Below, piece by piece: positions 42,253 through 52,397 of a stretch of 64,000 nt of DNA. The notes under the pieces are model-generated. The model had not been told where the DNA came from. It saw only the letters and a program-made list of their open reading frames with translations, and made no database searches. The stretch spans positions 62,001 through 126,000 of the forward strand of contig CAVTIS010000001.1 of assembly GCA_963734845.1 (NCBI GenBank). The letters are read 5' to 3'. The translations under genes were made by a program, and so were the position numbers. The DNA is from JAKAVN01 sp963734845 (GTDB lineage: Bacteria > Desulfobacterota > Binatia > Binatales > Binataceae). How positions within the stretch are numbered: position 1 is the first letter of the stretch; every line of letters starts with the position of its first letter.

Positions 42253-43173
42253 TTATCTGAACGGGGTGAAGGTGCGCATCAGCACCGCGTATATTTCCAG
42301 CGGGATGGAACTGCGCAAAAACGCCGCGCACAGTCCGAACAGTGCTCCGAACAGGCTACCGTTGACCCGGATCCATTCGAGATGGGTGCGGGTCTTGGAC
42401 TCGATCTGCACGCGGATTTGTTCGTCGGTCTTGCGGCTCAGGTTTTCCACCACCAGCCGCGAGATCTCGCCGCGTGTGGCGCCGGCGGCCGAGTTGAGCA
42501 GCTTTTCCACCCACTCCAGGACATATTTACGCTCGACGCTGTCGGCGGTCTGAAGCTTCGCACCGATGCGATGAATCTCGTCCTCGATATACTGCAGGAA
42601 CTCGGGGTCGTGGCTGAACTTGGAAACCAGATCCGGAAGGTTTTGCGCGAAGTCCCGAATTTTTCCTTCGAAATTCACTAGCAGCCGCTCGACCATCCTG
42701 AGCAGCGGTCCGAACTCGAGCAGCCTGCGCAACTCTTCAACTATGCGGTCCACCACTTCGGGCCGCTTGAGCCATTGCGCAAGGCGCAGCGCCTGTTCTT
42801 CGACGAAGGTCAGATCGGCGTCGCGCAGCGAAAGCTGTTCGAGCAGGTGGCCAATTTTGGTGACCAGGTCATACTCGATGAGTTTGCGATGAATCATGTC
42901 GGGCGTCAGCCATTCGTTTTCGACGGCGTTGCCGATCCCCTGGATAATCCTTGCGCGGTTGCGCGGCAGCACGCCGGAGTTCGGCAAGTACCACTTGCGC
43001 TCGAAGAGCATCTTCAAAGCGATGTAATCGCAAAGGCCGCCGATGAGCGAAGCTTCGCCCGCCATACGAATCACTTCGCCGGCATGCTGATTGAAGTTCA
43101 CGTAGACAATCCATCCGGCCGCATACAGCAGAACGGAAACGATCAGTGCAACATCGCCCTTACGCAAGACCAA
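42253..43173 (-). CDS. DUF445 family membrane-associated protein
   Basis: The 306-residue protein has N- and C-terminal hydrophobic segments and a long helical middle. The hallmark of DUF445 is GGLCDYIALKMLFERKWYLPNSGVLP near residues 45-70, followed by RNRARIIQGIGN. The function of the family is not established. The called start is TTG; a second TTG two codons later has better spacing to GTGAGG, so the true N-terminus is uncertain by a few residues. Confidence 0.8.
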   Translation of the reverse strand: MVLRKGDVALIVSVLLYAAGWIVYVNFNQHAGEVIRMAGEASLIGGLCDYIALKMLFERKWYLPNSGVLPRNRARIIQGIGNAVENEWLTPDMIHRKLIEYDLVTKIGHLLEQLSLRDADLTFVEEQALRLAQWLKRPEVVDRIVEELRRLLEFGPLLRMVERLLVNFEGKIRDFAQNLPDLVSKFSHDPEFLQYIEDEIHRIGAKLQTADSVERKYVLEWVEKLLNSAAGATRGEISRLVVENLSRKTDEQIRVQIESKTRTHLEWIRVNGSLFGALFGLCAAFLRSSIPLEIYAVLMRTFTPFR

Positions 43174-43269
43174 ACCTCACTTTGTTCTTCGCGCTGCGTC
43201 GAAGAGTTACGGCCGGCGTGGGCGCCGGCCGCGAGACCGCGGAACTGGACAACCTAAGTCTTGTGCGCG

Positions 43270-44436
43270 CTAACTTTTTTGCGCGGCCGCGAATTCGCGC
43301 TTGGCCGATTCCATCAGCGCCGGCTCGGCGAGCAAATCATACGCGGTCAGCGCCATCGCCTTTGCCACCCGGATCATCGCCTCATAGGCGCGCGGCGTGT
43401 CGGTATGGCTCGCGAAACGTTCCTCGTGGCAATTGCCCGCGCCCGGATCGGCGATGCGGAAGATCGGATGAATTGCCGGCAGCGCATGACTCACGTCGCC
43501 CATGTCGGTCGATCCGGTGGGCATGTCGGGCGGCGCGTCGGGCGCTTTGACGCCGAACGCCTCGCAATGACGCGCATAGCGATGAGCCATCGCGAGATTA
43601 TTAATCATGTTCTTGTAGCCGCCGAGAATTTCGGGCGTGAGCCTGGTTCCGGTGGCCGTGGCGGCCGCCTCGGCGCATCGCAGGACGCGGTCCGCTATCT
43701 CGTGAGTGTAGCTGGTGGTATGCGCGCGGCACAGAAACTCACACTCGGCCTTTTGCGGGATGATGTTCACCGCCTGTCCGCCATTGGTGATGATCCCGTG
43801 GATGCGCGAGCCGTCGCGAAAATGCAGCCGCGCAGTGTCGACGCTTTGAAAGGTCTGGATCACCGCGGCGAGCGCGCTCGCGCCCGCCCATGGCGCCGCC
43901 GAAGCGTGGGAGGCGCGCCCGTGGAAGGTGAAACGGAGATGGCGCGTGGCGAGCGTGGGAAAAGTGGCGAACTCGCCGTCCACCGGATGCGCCATCATCG
44001 CAACGTCTACGCCGGTAAGCGCACCCTTTTCCAGCATGATGATCTTGCCGCCACCGCCCTCCTCGGCCGGCGTGCCGAGAATCACCACCCGCCCCGGCAA
44101 TTGGGCGCCGAGCGCAGAGAGGCCGGCGAAGGCCGCGAGCGCTGCGGTGCAGATAAGATTGTGGCCGCAAGAGTGGCCGTTGGGCAGCGCGTCATATTCG
44201 GCGAGGATGGCGACGGTAGGTCCGGATTTGCCGGCTGCGGCGCAAAAGGCGGTCTCCAGTCCCGCGACGCCGCGTTCGACCTCGACCCCGATTTCACCTA
44301 GCGCGCCGGCGAGCAGCCCGGCCGCGAAGCGCTCCTCGAATTTTAGTTCAGGATGAGCATGGATCTGACGGCCAAGCCCGATCGCCCGGTTCTTGAACCG
44401 ATCGATCGAACCGCAGAGCTCCTCATGGATAGTCAT
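43270..44436 (-). CDS. M20-family amidohydrolase/peptidase
   Basis: This 388-residue protein has the M20D (aminoacylase/IAA-amido hydrolase) pattern: IHAHPELKFEE at the start, AEYDALPNGHSCGHN with metal Asp/His/Cys, the catalytic Glu pair in GTPAEEGGGG, the metal His of MMAHPVDG, and the dimerisation domain around GRASHASAAPWAGASAL. The latter part includes TGSTDMGDVSHALPAIHP. The enzyme should cleave an N-acyl or amide bond; the physiological substrate cannot be read. It is followed by the short-chain NAD(P)-binding gene upstream in transcription. Confidence 0.88.
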   Translation of the reverse strand: MTIHEELCGSIDRFKNRAIGLGRQIHAHPELKFEERFAAGLLAGALGEIGVEVERGVAGLETAFCAAAGKSGPTVAILAEYDALPNGHSCGHNLICTAALAAFAGLSALGAQLPGRVVILGTPAEEGGGGKIIMLEKGALTGVDVAMMAHPVDGEFATFPTLATRHLRFTFHGRASHASAAPWAGASALAAVIQTFQSVDTARLHFRDGSRIHGIITNGGQAVNIIPQKAECEFLCRAHTTSYTHEIADRVLRCAEAAATATGTRLTPEILGGYKNMINNLAMAHRYARHCEAFGVKAPDAPPDMPTGSTDMGDVSHALPAIHPIFRIADPGAGNCHEERFASHTDTPRAYEAMIRVAKAMALTAYDLLAEPALMESAKREFAAAQKS

Positions 44437-44526
44437 CTGAAACTCCTTGAACCCGCTCGCGCGCGATCGGCGGGAATCGCCTCACGCAAACGCACGAGGC
44501 ATGCTACCAGAGGATGCGTGCGACGT

Positions 44527-45462
44527 TTAGCGGAGCGCATGTGGATCGGCGAAGCGCTTCGCCAACTCCGAAGTATAGGTTCTGCCCATCAGGCCGGCAT
44601 TGCTCTGCAGCCAGGAACTGAACGCAGTGGGGCAGATCGGCGCATCGTTGGATACCAGCAGGCTCGCCATCAGGCCGTCGATTTCATCGCGAGTCAAGGT
44701 CACGTCGCCGAGCGCGTACCCGATGAAACGCGAGAAAAGCAACGCCAACTGCGGCGGCGTCGGCACGATTAGCATCGTGTGGCCGAGCGCGCGGGCGAGG
44801 GTCCGCACAAAATCGCGAAAGGTATAAATCTCCGGTCCGACGGCGTCCGCGATGCGGTTGTCGGCGCCGGGCGCGCCGGCGACCGCCAGCGCGGCGAGGT
44901 CGCCGACGAACACGGGTTGCACGCGATAGTCGCCGCGGCCCGGAATCGCGAAAAGCGGGAAGCGGCGCACGAGCCACGCGAGGTTGTTAACCAGGACGTC
45001 TTCGAGGCCGAAAATCAGCGTCGGCCGCAGGATCAAATAGGAGAGTCCGGACTCCGCGATCTCGCGCTCGACCACCCCCTTGCCGCGAAAATACGACAGC
45101 GGCGAATTCTCGGCGGCGCCGGTGATGCTGATATGAACGATCCTGCGAACCTCGACGCTGCGCGCCGCGCGCAGTAACGTGCGGGTGTTCTCGACCGCGG
45201 TCTCGAACGTCGTGCCGCGATACGGAAAGCGAATCCAGTAGGTGTTGAAGAGCGTGCTCGCGCCCTCGAGGCCCTTGGCGAGGCTCTCGGGCGACGCGAA
45301 ATCCAGCGGTGCGATCTCGAGCCGATCGCCGAACGGGTTGGGCTGCGACGGATGCGCGGTCATAGTCCGGACGCGCGCGCCGCGCTCGAGCAGGGCGCGG
45401 GCGATATAGCGGCCGGTATAGCCGAGCGCGCCGGTAACGACATCAAGTTCGGGGGTCGGCAT
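44527..45462 (-). CDS. NAD(P)-binding epimerase-like protein (NmrA/atypical SDR)
   Basis: The 311-residue protein opens with the Rossmann motif VVTGALGYTGRYIARALLER. It continues with the atypical SDR blocks seen in NmrA and complex-I NDUFA9-like proteins (VRRIVHISITGA, YFRGKGVVEREIAESGL, LSYLILRPTLIFG). The classic YxxxK pair is absent: the segment around YFRGKG may substitute. Substrate and partner are unknown. It is 18 bp downstream of the antiporter stop on the same strand, so cotranscription is likely. Confidence 0.75.
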   Translation of the reverse strand: MPTPELDVVTGALGYTGRYIARALLERGARVRTMTAHPSQPNPFGDRLEIAPLDFASPESLAKGLEGASTLFNTYWIRFPYRGTTFETAVENTRTLLRAARSVEVRRIVHISITGAAENSPLSYFRGKGVVEREIAESGLSYLILRPTLIFGLEDVLVNNLAWLVRRFPLFAIPGRGDYRVQPVFVGDLAALAVAGAPGADNRIADAVGPEIYTFRDFVRTLARALGHTMLIVPTPPQLALLFSRFIGYALGDVTLTRDEIDGLMASLLVSNDAPICPTAFSSWLQSNAGLMGRTYTSELAKRFADPHALR

Positions 45463-45480
45463 GAGTGCGAGGCTCGCCGC

Positions 45481-47628
45481 TCAAAGCCGCGGCGCCTGCT
45501 CCGGCGCGACGACCACTGCGACCGCGCATCCGGCGCGGCGCAGGATGTGGTCCACCCGGCTACCGAAGTACAGACGCTCCTCGGCCGAACGAAACAGCGC
45601 GCCCATCATGAGCAGGTCGAATTCGCCGTCCTTCAGCGTACGCAGGATGACGCTCTCGGCATTGACGCCGGTTTCGATCCGGGTCGCGATCTTCAGTTCG
45701 AGCTGTTCGGCGAGTTCGCGGATTTCGCCGACAGCTTCCTCGCCTTCGCCGCCGGGCGCACCGGCTGCGGTGAGCGTGCGCCAGTCCAGGATCGAACGCT
45801 GGCGGACATAGAGCGCCGTGGTCTCGGTGCCTGCCGCATGCGCATAGAGCATCCCGACCGCCGCGCCCAAGCGTGCGAACGACGCCCCGCTGACCGGCAC
45901 GAGCAACTTGCGCGCCGGCATCGCGGCGCCGGCGTTGCTCGCGATCACTACCGGCGCACGGACGGCGCCGAGCAGGCCGCGTAACACGTCGCCGCCGAGC
46001 ACGGCGTGGCCGTGAACCTGCGAGGCGCCGGCGAAGATCGCGTCATAGCCGCGTTCGCTCTCCTGGAGAATCGCCTCGAGGATCGACTCGCCGCTGCCAG
46101 TGCGCTGGTAGACGTTGGCGGCGCCCGCGGCGGTGGCGATCTCCTTGAGATGTGCGAACTGCGCGTCGAATGCGGCCGCGGCGCCGGCGCCGTTGTTGGA
46201 ATGCTTGGCCGCGGCGTGGAACACCGTAACGCTCGCCTCGGCGGATTTGGCCAGCGTAGCGGCCAGATGAGCCGCGAGTTCCGCGTGCGGGCCGCCGCCG
46301 CTCAGCACCAGCAGCTTGGCGCCCGCAGTGCGCAGCGGCAGGCGCGCCATGATGCGGTCGCGCTCGGCCCGTTCGGCGTCGCCCGGCCGTCGGCTGACTC
46401 CGCTGAGCGCCCAGGTTAGCAACGGCGGCGTCATGACCGAAGTGATGACCGCGACCGCGACAATCACCGTGTACATCGCGGGCGTGAGTACGCCGAGGCT
46501 GAGCCCCAACAGGGCGAGAATGATCTCCATCCCGCCGCGCGCGTTCATTCCGAAGGCGACCGCCAGAGCTTCGCGGAACTCGAGGCCGCCGAGTTTACCG
46601 CCCAAAAGCGCACCGAAGATCTTCGCCGTGCACGCGACCCCGAGCACGATGAGCGGGACGTAAGGGCTGCTGAGTGCCGAGAGATTGGCCTGCAAGCCCG
46701 AGTATGCGAAGAACACCGGCGCCATCAGGCCCATCGTGACCGCTTCGATCTCGGCGCGGTCTCGCGCGCGCACGCGAGGCGCGCGGCTCATCATCAGTCC
46801 CGCAACGAACGCACCGAACACCGCGTGCAAGCCAATCGCCTGAGTAACGATCGCGCAGACGAACGCGACCAACACCATCGCGCTGAATTTCCCGTGCTCC
46901 GCCGCGCCGCGATCGTCCACCCATCGCATCAGCCAAATCACCAGCCGCACGCCGATGAAATAGCAAAACGCGATGAAGGCGGCGGCCTCGACCAGCAGCA
47001 GTCCGACCGACGCCGGCGAGAGCGCGCGGCCACTCGCCAGTCCCGCGACCAGCGACAGCAGGAGCCATCCGGTGGTGTCGTCGATCAATCCGGCGGCCAG
47101 AATGAGCATCCCCAGCTCGCGGCGCATCAGGCCCAGCTCGATCAGGATTTTCGCAATCACCGGGACCGCCGAGATCGCGATCGCCACGCCCATGAAGAGC
47201 GCGAAGATAAGCCGCTGATCCGGCGCAGCCAGGTATTGCGCCGGCAGCATCATGCCCAGGACCAGCCCCGCACCGAACGGAATCACCATCCCGCACACCG
47301 ATATACAGGCGGCGGGGCGTCCCTGGCCGCGCAGGACGTCGAGGTCGGTTTCAAGACCGATGTAGAGCAGGAGCAGGATCGCGCCTGTCCAGGCGAAGGC
47401 CTCCAGCAGATGGCGCGACATGGGGTCGCCGCCAAGCAGCGCGGCGAATACGCCCGGCGCGAGGTTGCCTAGCACCGAGGGGCCGACGACGACTCCGGCG
47501 AGCAACTCGCCGATGACGGGGGCTTGCCCGAGACGCTTCATCAGGTCGCCCAGCGTGCGGCTGACCAACAGCAGCAGGGTAAGCTGGATCAGGAAGCGAA
47601 GAATTTGAGCTTCGCTCAAATGCGACAA
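45481..47628 (-). CDS. CPA2-type cation:proton antiporter with C-terminal Usp domains
   Basis: In this 715-residue fusion, residues 1-410 form about 12-13 membrane spans of a monovalent cation/proton antiporter. They contain the unwound-helix motif AISAVPVIAKIL (151-162) and the paired Asp183-Asp184 in LIDDTTGW that carries the ion in CPA2 proteins. Residues 437-715 contain two universal-stress-protein-like domains (LLVLSGGGPHAEL; LLVPVSGASFARLG) that probably bind nucleotides and gate transport from the cytosol. Na+ or K+ specificity is not clear. Confidence 0.88.
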   Translation of the reverse strand: MSHLSEAQILRFLIQLTLLLLVSRTLGDLMKRLGQAPVIGELLAGVVVGPSVLGNLAPGVFAALLGGDPMSRHLLEAFAWTGAILLLLYIGLETDLDVLRGQGRPAACISVCGMVIPFGAGLVLGMMLPAQYLAAPDQRLIFALFMGVAIAISAVPVIAKILIELGLMRRELGMLILAAGLIDDTTGWLLLSLVAGLASGRALSPASVGLLLVEAAAFIAFCYFIGVRLVIWLMRWVDDRGAAEHGKFSAMVLVAFVCAIVTQAIGLHAVFGAFVAGLMMSRAPRVRARDRAEIEAVTMGLMAPVFFAYSGLQANLSALSSPYVPLIVLGVACTAKIFGALLGGKLGGLEFREALAVAFGMNARGGMEIILALLGLSLGVLTPAMYTVIVAVAVITSVMTPPLLTWALSGVSRRPGDAERAERDRIMARLPLRTAGAKLLVLSGGGPHAELAAHLAATLAKSAEASVTVFHAAAKHSNNGAGAAAAFDAQFAHLKEIATAAGAANVYQRTGSGESILEAILQESERGYDAIFAGASQVHGHAVLGGDVLRGLLGAVRAPVVIASNAGAAMPARKLLVPVSGASFARLGAAVGMLYAHAAGTETTALYVRQRSILDWRTLTAAGAPGGEGEEAVGEIRELAEQLELKIATRIETGVNAESVILRTLKDGEFDLLMMGALFRSAEERLYFGSRVDHILRRAGCAVAVVVAPEQAPRL

Positions 47629-47770
47629 GCAGTTACTCCTGGGGAAAAGTGCGCAGCCGGGCCGAGGCGCGCTAATCCAGCGATACCGATCAGGCCAGCG
47701 ATAACGATCACGCTAACGACGCGCTGCGGGCGGGTCAACGCAGACTCGCGTTGAGCGGCCGAGTTAAATG

Positions 47771-48988
47771 CTACGGGCGGATGCGCGTGACCGGCTGGTC
47801 GGCGATTTCGGAAGGTTTCTCGCCCTTGGCCTCGCGATGCTGCTTGTAGTCGTTCATCGCGGTCATGATTCCGGCGACCGACTTGTTGAACAGCAGCTCG
47901 CGCTGTCCGGCCGCCCATCGCTGGGAGTACTCGATTTCAGCCACCGTGCCTTGGAACTGCGGCATTACGTAGCGCGCGAACAGCTCGTACGAACGCAGCG
48001 TCTTTTCGCGCGATGCCCATTCGTGAGCGAGGCCGAGCAATCCGCCGAAGCCGCCGCTCGCCTCCTGGACCTCGCGGATGCGCGCGATCGCATCGTCGGG
48101 AGTGCCGACGATCGCGCCGCCACGCGCGACCATCCGTTCGACGGTCATCTCTTCGCGCGGCTGGCCCGGATATTCCTCGAACTGGATCTTCGCGCCTAGA
48201 GTGTCGATAAAATAATCCTGGATCCAGGAGTTGCCGCCCTCGCGGATATCCTCGAGCGCCTCCTTTTTGGAGTCCGCCAGATGAATCGGCATCACCATCC
48301 GCCAGTCCGCGCGGCTGACCGTTTTGCCATGCTCGGCTGCCGTCTCCTCGGCCACCGCCCAGCGCTTGGGCAGTCCTTCAAGGCCGCCAGTAGCGAACGC
48401 CGCGACCGAGAGCACGCCGCATCCAAGCTCACCCGCCGCAACCATCCCGGAGGGCGAGATCGTGTTGGCGACGAAGATCGGCATGTGCGGCTGCTGGTAG
48501 GGCTTGACCTGCAGATGGGCGTCGTTGAGGCGGAAGAAGGAGCCATCGATCGTGATGCCGCCCTCCTCGGTGAAGAGCCGCATGATCGCCTTGACGCCTT
48601 CAACCATCTGGCGGCGCTGCTGCGTGGTGTCAATCGCTAACATGTGCGCGTCTGCCGCGAGCGCGCCCGGCCCGCATCCGAGCATCACGCGTCCGCGCGT
48701 CAGATGGTCGAGCAGGGCGTAGCGGTTCGCGATGTTGAACGGGTTGTGGTACGGGACGCTGACCACGCCCGAGCCGAGCATGATCCGGCGCGTGCGCCCT
48801 GCGGCGGCGGCGATGAAGATGTCTGGCGACGAGATGATTTCCCATCCCGAGGAATGATGTTCGCCGATGAAGACCTCATCATAGCCGGTGCGATCCAGCC
48901 ATTCGATAAGTTCCAGGTCGCGCTCGAAACAAAGCGTGGGGTTTTCGCCGGCGCGATGGAAAGGCGCCATGAAAATGCCGAATCTCAT
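47771..48988 (-). CDS. LLM-class flavin-dependent monooxygenase
   Basis: The 405-residue luciferase-like protein starts MRFGIFMAPFH and shows the TIM-barrel signatures EHHSSGWEIISSPDIFIAA (written in part), LGSGVVSVPYHNPFNIANRY and GRVMLGCGPG. It should use reduced FMN and oxygen to oxidise an organic compound, in the group with alkanal- and limonene-type monooxygenases. Substrate is unknown. The flavin reductase partner is not next to it. It is separated by 142 bp from the antiporter gene. Confidence 0.88.
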   Translation of the reverse strand: MRFGIFMAPFHRAGENPTLCFERDLELIEWLDRTGYDEVFIGEHHSSGWEIISSPDIFIAAAAGRTRRIMLGSGVVSVPYHNPFNIANRYALLDHLTRGRVMLGCGPGALAADAHMLAIDTTQQRRQMVEGVKAIMRLFTEEGGITIDGSFFRLNDAHLQVKPYQQPHMPIFVANTISPSGMVAAGELGCGVLSVAAFATGGLEGLPKRWAVAEETAAEHGKTVSRADWRMVMPIHLADSKKEALEDIREGGNSWIQDYFIDTLGAKIQFEEYPGQPREEMTVERMVARGGAIVGTPDDAIARIREVQEASGGFGGLLGLAHEWASREKTLRSYELFARYVMPQFQGTVAEIEYSQRWAAGQRELLFNKSVAGIMTAMNDYKQHREAKGEKPSEIADQPVTRIRP

Positions 48989-49447
48989 CCGGATCTCCTT
49001 GCGTTCGCTTGGCGTTCGCTAGGCGCTCGCCTGGCGCCTGGCCCGTCGGGCGGCCCGCCCGAGGGCTTCAACGTCACCTTACGACGCGGGCTATTGACGG
49101 GACAATAGCCGAAACGGGGAGACGCCCGGATGCGTCTTACTGGTTGTAGGAGATCGATGGCTGGGGTCAAATAACTCGAACTCCCCGCGCACGCATCCGG
49201 CGGTCTGCCAAGGGCGGTCTGCCAAGATAGAGCAAGATAGCGCGGAGGAAAAAGCGCAATAAAGGTGCCGCGGAGCGTCCCATCTTGACTCTTCACCTAA
49301 CGGTTAACTTGGAACGGCTTGCTCAAGGCGGGGGCAAATAGGAAGATCTAACCATCGGACGCGATTTGGCTGCTTCAGGTCGGAATCCTGAAAGCCAGTC
49401 AGCGCCTGAAATCCGGTTGTGAAAATTTGCAATTGAGGACAGTCGCA
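48989..49447. other. Divergent intergenic region
   Basis: The gap of about 460 bases lies between the LLM gene (-) and the VWA gene (+). It includes short imperfect tandem units of the type GGCGTTCGCTAG near 49003-49040 and no supported gene. GAGGA 8 bp before 49448 is the ribosome-binding site of the VWA gene. Confidence 0.4.
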
Positions 49448-50611
49448 ATGCTCAGCTTAAGAGACCGCGGGGCCCGTGGTCGAGCGGCGACAGCGACCGT
49501 GGCGATGCTCGCGGCGTTGCTGTTCTCCGCTGCCGGACCCGTCGCGGCACAGCAGCATGGCTACGTTCCGCCGTCTCATCCGCTGAATAACGGCCAGGGC
49601 GGCTCGGTACTCGAATTGCCGACGACGCCGGCGAGGCAAGGCGGCAACGACGCGCTGACGATGCCGCGACTCAGCCCGCAGCCGGGTCAAGAGCTGGAAC
49701 TGCCCTCGCGCGCGCTGCGCAACCAGTCAGGCTACGAGCAGGTGACGGTCACGGTGACCGATCAAAGTGGCCGCTACGTGACCGGCCTGCAAAAGGGCGA
49801 CTTCCGAATCTACGTCGACGGCGTGCAGCGACCGCTTGAGTTCCTGCGCCAGGACCTTAACACTCCGGTGTCGATTGGAATCCTGGCCGATACCTCGGGC
49901 AGCATGGAACCCAAGCTGCAGCAGTTGCGGACCGCGATTGGGCAATTCATCGGCGACCTCAATTCGCAGGACGACGTGTTCTTGTTTGCGTTTTCCAACC
50001 GCCCGTTTCTGCTTCAGCCGTTTACCACTAACCATTTCCTGGTCAGGAGCCGGCTCGCGCTGCTGCACGCCTACGGCCAGACCGCGCTGTTCGACACCAT
50101 CATGGACGGCCTGATCATGGTGCGGCACGGGCGCTACGACAAAAAGGCGCTGCTGGTGGTGACCGACGGGATGGATAATGCCAGCCAGGCGACGCTGCAA
50201 CAGGTGGTCGGGCAGGCGCGCCGGATGGGCGTGTTGATTTATTCGATTGGAATCGGCGACCCGAACTCGGGCGGAGTCGGAATCGCGATTGGACCGTTCA
50301 TGTTCGGCGGCGACATGGACCACGTCGATACGCAGACGCTGACTGAGCTATCCAACGAGAGCGGCGCGCGCACCTTCGTGGTGCGCGAGGTCGGCGACGG
50401 CGAGGCCTTGCGCCAGGACTGCGCGGCGATCAGCAACGAACTGCGTGAGCAATACACCGCCGGATTCGTGGCGCCCGACCCCTCGCGACCCGGCTATCGC
50501 AGCCTGCGCGTCGACGTGCCGGCGCGGCCCGAGCTTTCGGTGCGCGTGCGCAAGGGCGTGACGGTCGGCCCCGGGGGCACCGAGTACGCCGGGCCTGACG
50601 CGGGCCCGTAG
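49448..50611 (+). CDS. Exported VWFA-domain protein
   Basis: This 387-residue protein has a signal peptide ending near VAA/QQH, a Pro-rich segment (about 36-90), a beta-sandwich segment (VTVTVTDQSGRYVTGLQKGDF) and a von Willebrand A domain (140-350). The metal-ion-dependent adhesion site is intact: DTSGS (148-152), the Thr in GQTALFD and the Asp in TDGMD. It matches the 'VWFA-related' exported group common in Acidobacteria and related soil bacteria, whose roles are not established. The ATG 8 bp after GAGGA is preferred to an upstream TTG. Confidence 0.85.
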   Translation: MLSLRDRGARGRAATATVAMLAALLFSAAGPVAAQQHGYVPPSHPLNNGQGGSVLELPTTPARQGGNDALTMPRLSPQPGQELELPSRALRNQSGYEQVTVTVTDQSGRYVTGLQKGDFRIYVDGVQRPLEFLRQDLNTPVSIGILADTSGSMEPKLQQLRTAIGQFIGDLNSQDDVFLFAFSNRPFLLQPFTTNHFLVRSRLALLHAYGQTALFDTIMDGLIMVRHGRYDKKALLVVTDGMDNASQATLQQVVGQARRMGVLIYSIGIGDPNSGGVGIAIGPFMFGGDMDHVDTQTLTELSNESGARTFVVREVGDGEALRQDCAAISNELREQYTAGFVAPDPSRPGYRSLRVDVPARPELSVRVRKGVTVGPGGTEYAGPDAGP

Positions 50612-50660
50612 GGCACGCGTCAAGGCCGAGCGCGGTTGCGACGCCGTTACGTCGAGTTCG

Positions 50661-52397
50661 CTACGGATGTTCCTCATAGGCGCCAATTGACCAGCCCGAT
50701 CCCTGGGGCCGCGCGATTCCGTCTTTGTCAGACGAAAACGAACTGATACTGGTTCCCGAGTTGGCGACGCCTGACAGAGTGGAACAGCCGCTGGGACTAC
50801 CGTTTGCAAAACAGAGATGATAATCGGCGCCCGCGCCGGTGGCGTCGCCGTAGTTGACGAATCCGGGAACGGTGGTCAGGCTCGCTGGACAGGTGCAGCC
50901 TCCGCAGTAGTTGCCCACGCTTCCCGACCGCATGCTCACGTCATTCGTTATCCAGGTCGGAACGGTTGAATTGTAGCAGCTGATTGGGCCGTCACCGCCG
51001 GCGCCGACATCGAAGAATATATTATTCTCGATCACCTCTCCGCTCGGAGCAGAGGAGCCGCCATATACAATCGCTTCGAGCGCCAGATGGTCAAAAGTGT
51101 TGTTGTAAAAATGGTTGCCGGATTGAGGATTGCCGTCGAGTTCAAATCCCTGATCCAGATTGGCGAATACGTTGTTGCGGAAAGTATTCCCGGTTACCGT
51201 CCCTTCCAGCGACGATACCTCGGCTCCGGAAGTCGAATTTCGGCAGAAGTTCCCTTCAAATAGGCTATTCTGCATTCCGTGGCTTGTTCCGCCATTATCC
51301 CAGGTCTGAAAGCAATCGGTATGCGCCTCGTTCACGTCGATTGGATTCGCGATAGTGCCATGCGGTATGTCGTGCAGGTTATTGTGAGAGACAACGTGGT
51401 TGCTGCCAAAAGCTCGAATCCAGTCGGCATCGTCGGCGGGGTTTCCATTTGGAAGTAGATCGGGCGCCTGGCATACCGAGAATATTCCACCTACCAACTG
51501 AGGCCGCTGCTGAGTGTACGAGATATCGTTGTTGGTAGCGGTGGTGCCGGTTCCGTCTATGTTCAGGCCCGCCATTTGCGCCCGCACGATAGTGTTGTGA
51601 TCGAGCGTGAGATGATTGCCGACCGTGGGCTCTTCGTAAATCCCCTCATGACAAAGATCGTGGATATAGGATCCGGTCACGGTGTCGTCGTGCGAGGTGC
51701 CGGAGATATACACTCCGTATCCATTTGGAACTGCGGAAGCCTGATGGGTCAATTCGAGATTCTGAATGTCGACGTAATTCGAGCTATTCAGTTCCACCCC
51801 TTGCAAAACCGCGGTCCGGCCGGTCGTGCTGGTCAACGTGATGTGGCAGCCGGCAGTGCCCGATTTGCCGCTGAAGATTGCGGTCTCGGCATATGTGCCC
51901 GCATTTACCATAATGGCGTCACCTGCGCTGGACATTGAAATCGCCTTCGCAACTGTCCTATAGGGCGCCTGGGCAGTGCCGTTCCCGAGGCTGTCGCTAC
52001 CGCCCATGTCAACGTAAAGCGGTCCGTATCCAGCGCAGCTTGGGGTCGGAGTAGCCCCAGGTGTTGGGGTGGCCTTAGGGGTCGGAGTGCCCGCAGGCGT
52101 CGGCGTCGCTGTTGGCGCAGGTGTAGAGGGCGGTTGGGGAGTCGGACTCGGCGTGCTGACTGGCGACGATGTAGCGGTTGGCACAGGTGTACTAGGTGGC
52201 GGCGGCGTCGGACTCGGCGTGCTGACTGGCGACGATGTAGCGGTTGGCACAGGAGTACTGCGAAGGTGCTTCTTCAAACTTGATGGAGCAGTGGTGAGGC
52301 GCCTCGCATGGGCCGGAGGTGTCGCGGCGATCAGGAAAGTGAACAGCATCGCGGTTACGCCAAACAGGCGCGGTGTAAAACCCAAAAGACCTTTCAT
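50661..52397 (-). CDS. Secreted right-handed beta-helix protein with Pro/Thr linker
   Basis: The 578-residue protein has a signal peptide ending near AHA/RRL, then a linker of repeated TPxPT units (about 40-120), then a parallel beta-helix domain built from repeated N-x-[FI]-x-N steps (for example NHLTLDHNTIV, NTFRNNVFANL, NHFYNNTFDHL). The start of this domain (YVDMGGSDSLGNGTAQAPYRTVAKAI) is typical of polysaccharide-lyase-like or choice-of-anchor exported proteins. No catalytic residues can be assigned. Cys-rich turns near residue 500 (YCGGCTC) may bind metal or form disulfides. It is convergent with the VWA gene. Confidence 0.8.
   Translation of the reverse strand: MKGLLGFTPRLFGVTAMLFTFLIAATPPAHARRLTTAPSSLKKHLRSTPVPTATSSPVSTPSPTPPPPSTPVPTATSSPVSTPSPTPQPPSTPAPTATPTPAGTPTPKATPTPGATPTPSCAGYGPLYVDMGGSDSLGNGTAQAPYRTVAKAISMSSAGDAIMVNAGTYAETAIFSGKSGTAGCHITLTSTTGRTAVLQGVELNSSNYVDIQNLELTHQASAVPNGYGVYISGTSHDDTVTGSYIHDLCHEGIYEEPTVGNHLTLDHNTIVRAQMAGLNIDGTGTTATNNDISYTQQRPQLVGGIFSVCQAPDLLPNGNPADDADWIRAFGSNHVVSHNNLHDIPHGTIANPIDVNEAHTDCFQTWDNGGTSHGMQNSLFEGNFCRNSTSGAEVSSLEGTVTGNTFRNNVFANLDQGFELDGNPQSGNHFYNNTFDHLALEAIVYGGSSAPSGEVIENNIFFDVGAGGDGPISCYNSTVPTWITNDVSMRSGSVGNYCGGCTCPASLTTVPGFVNYGDATGAGADYHLCFANGSPSGCSTLSGVANSGTSISSFSSDKDGIARPQGSGWSIGAYEEHP
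52141..52260. repeat. Tandem 66-bp repeat coding the Pro/Thr linker
   Basis: An identical 47-bp block begins at 52141 and again at 52207, inside a 66-bp period, and encodes a 22-residue STPVPTATSSPV... unit twice. A decayed third unit lies at 52081-52140. The identity of the copies at DNA level points to a recent duplication. Confidence 0.85.
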
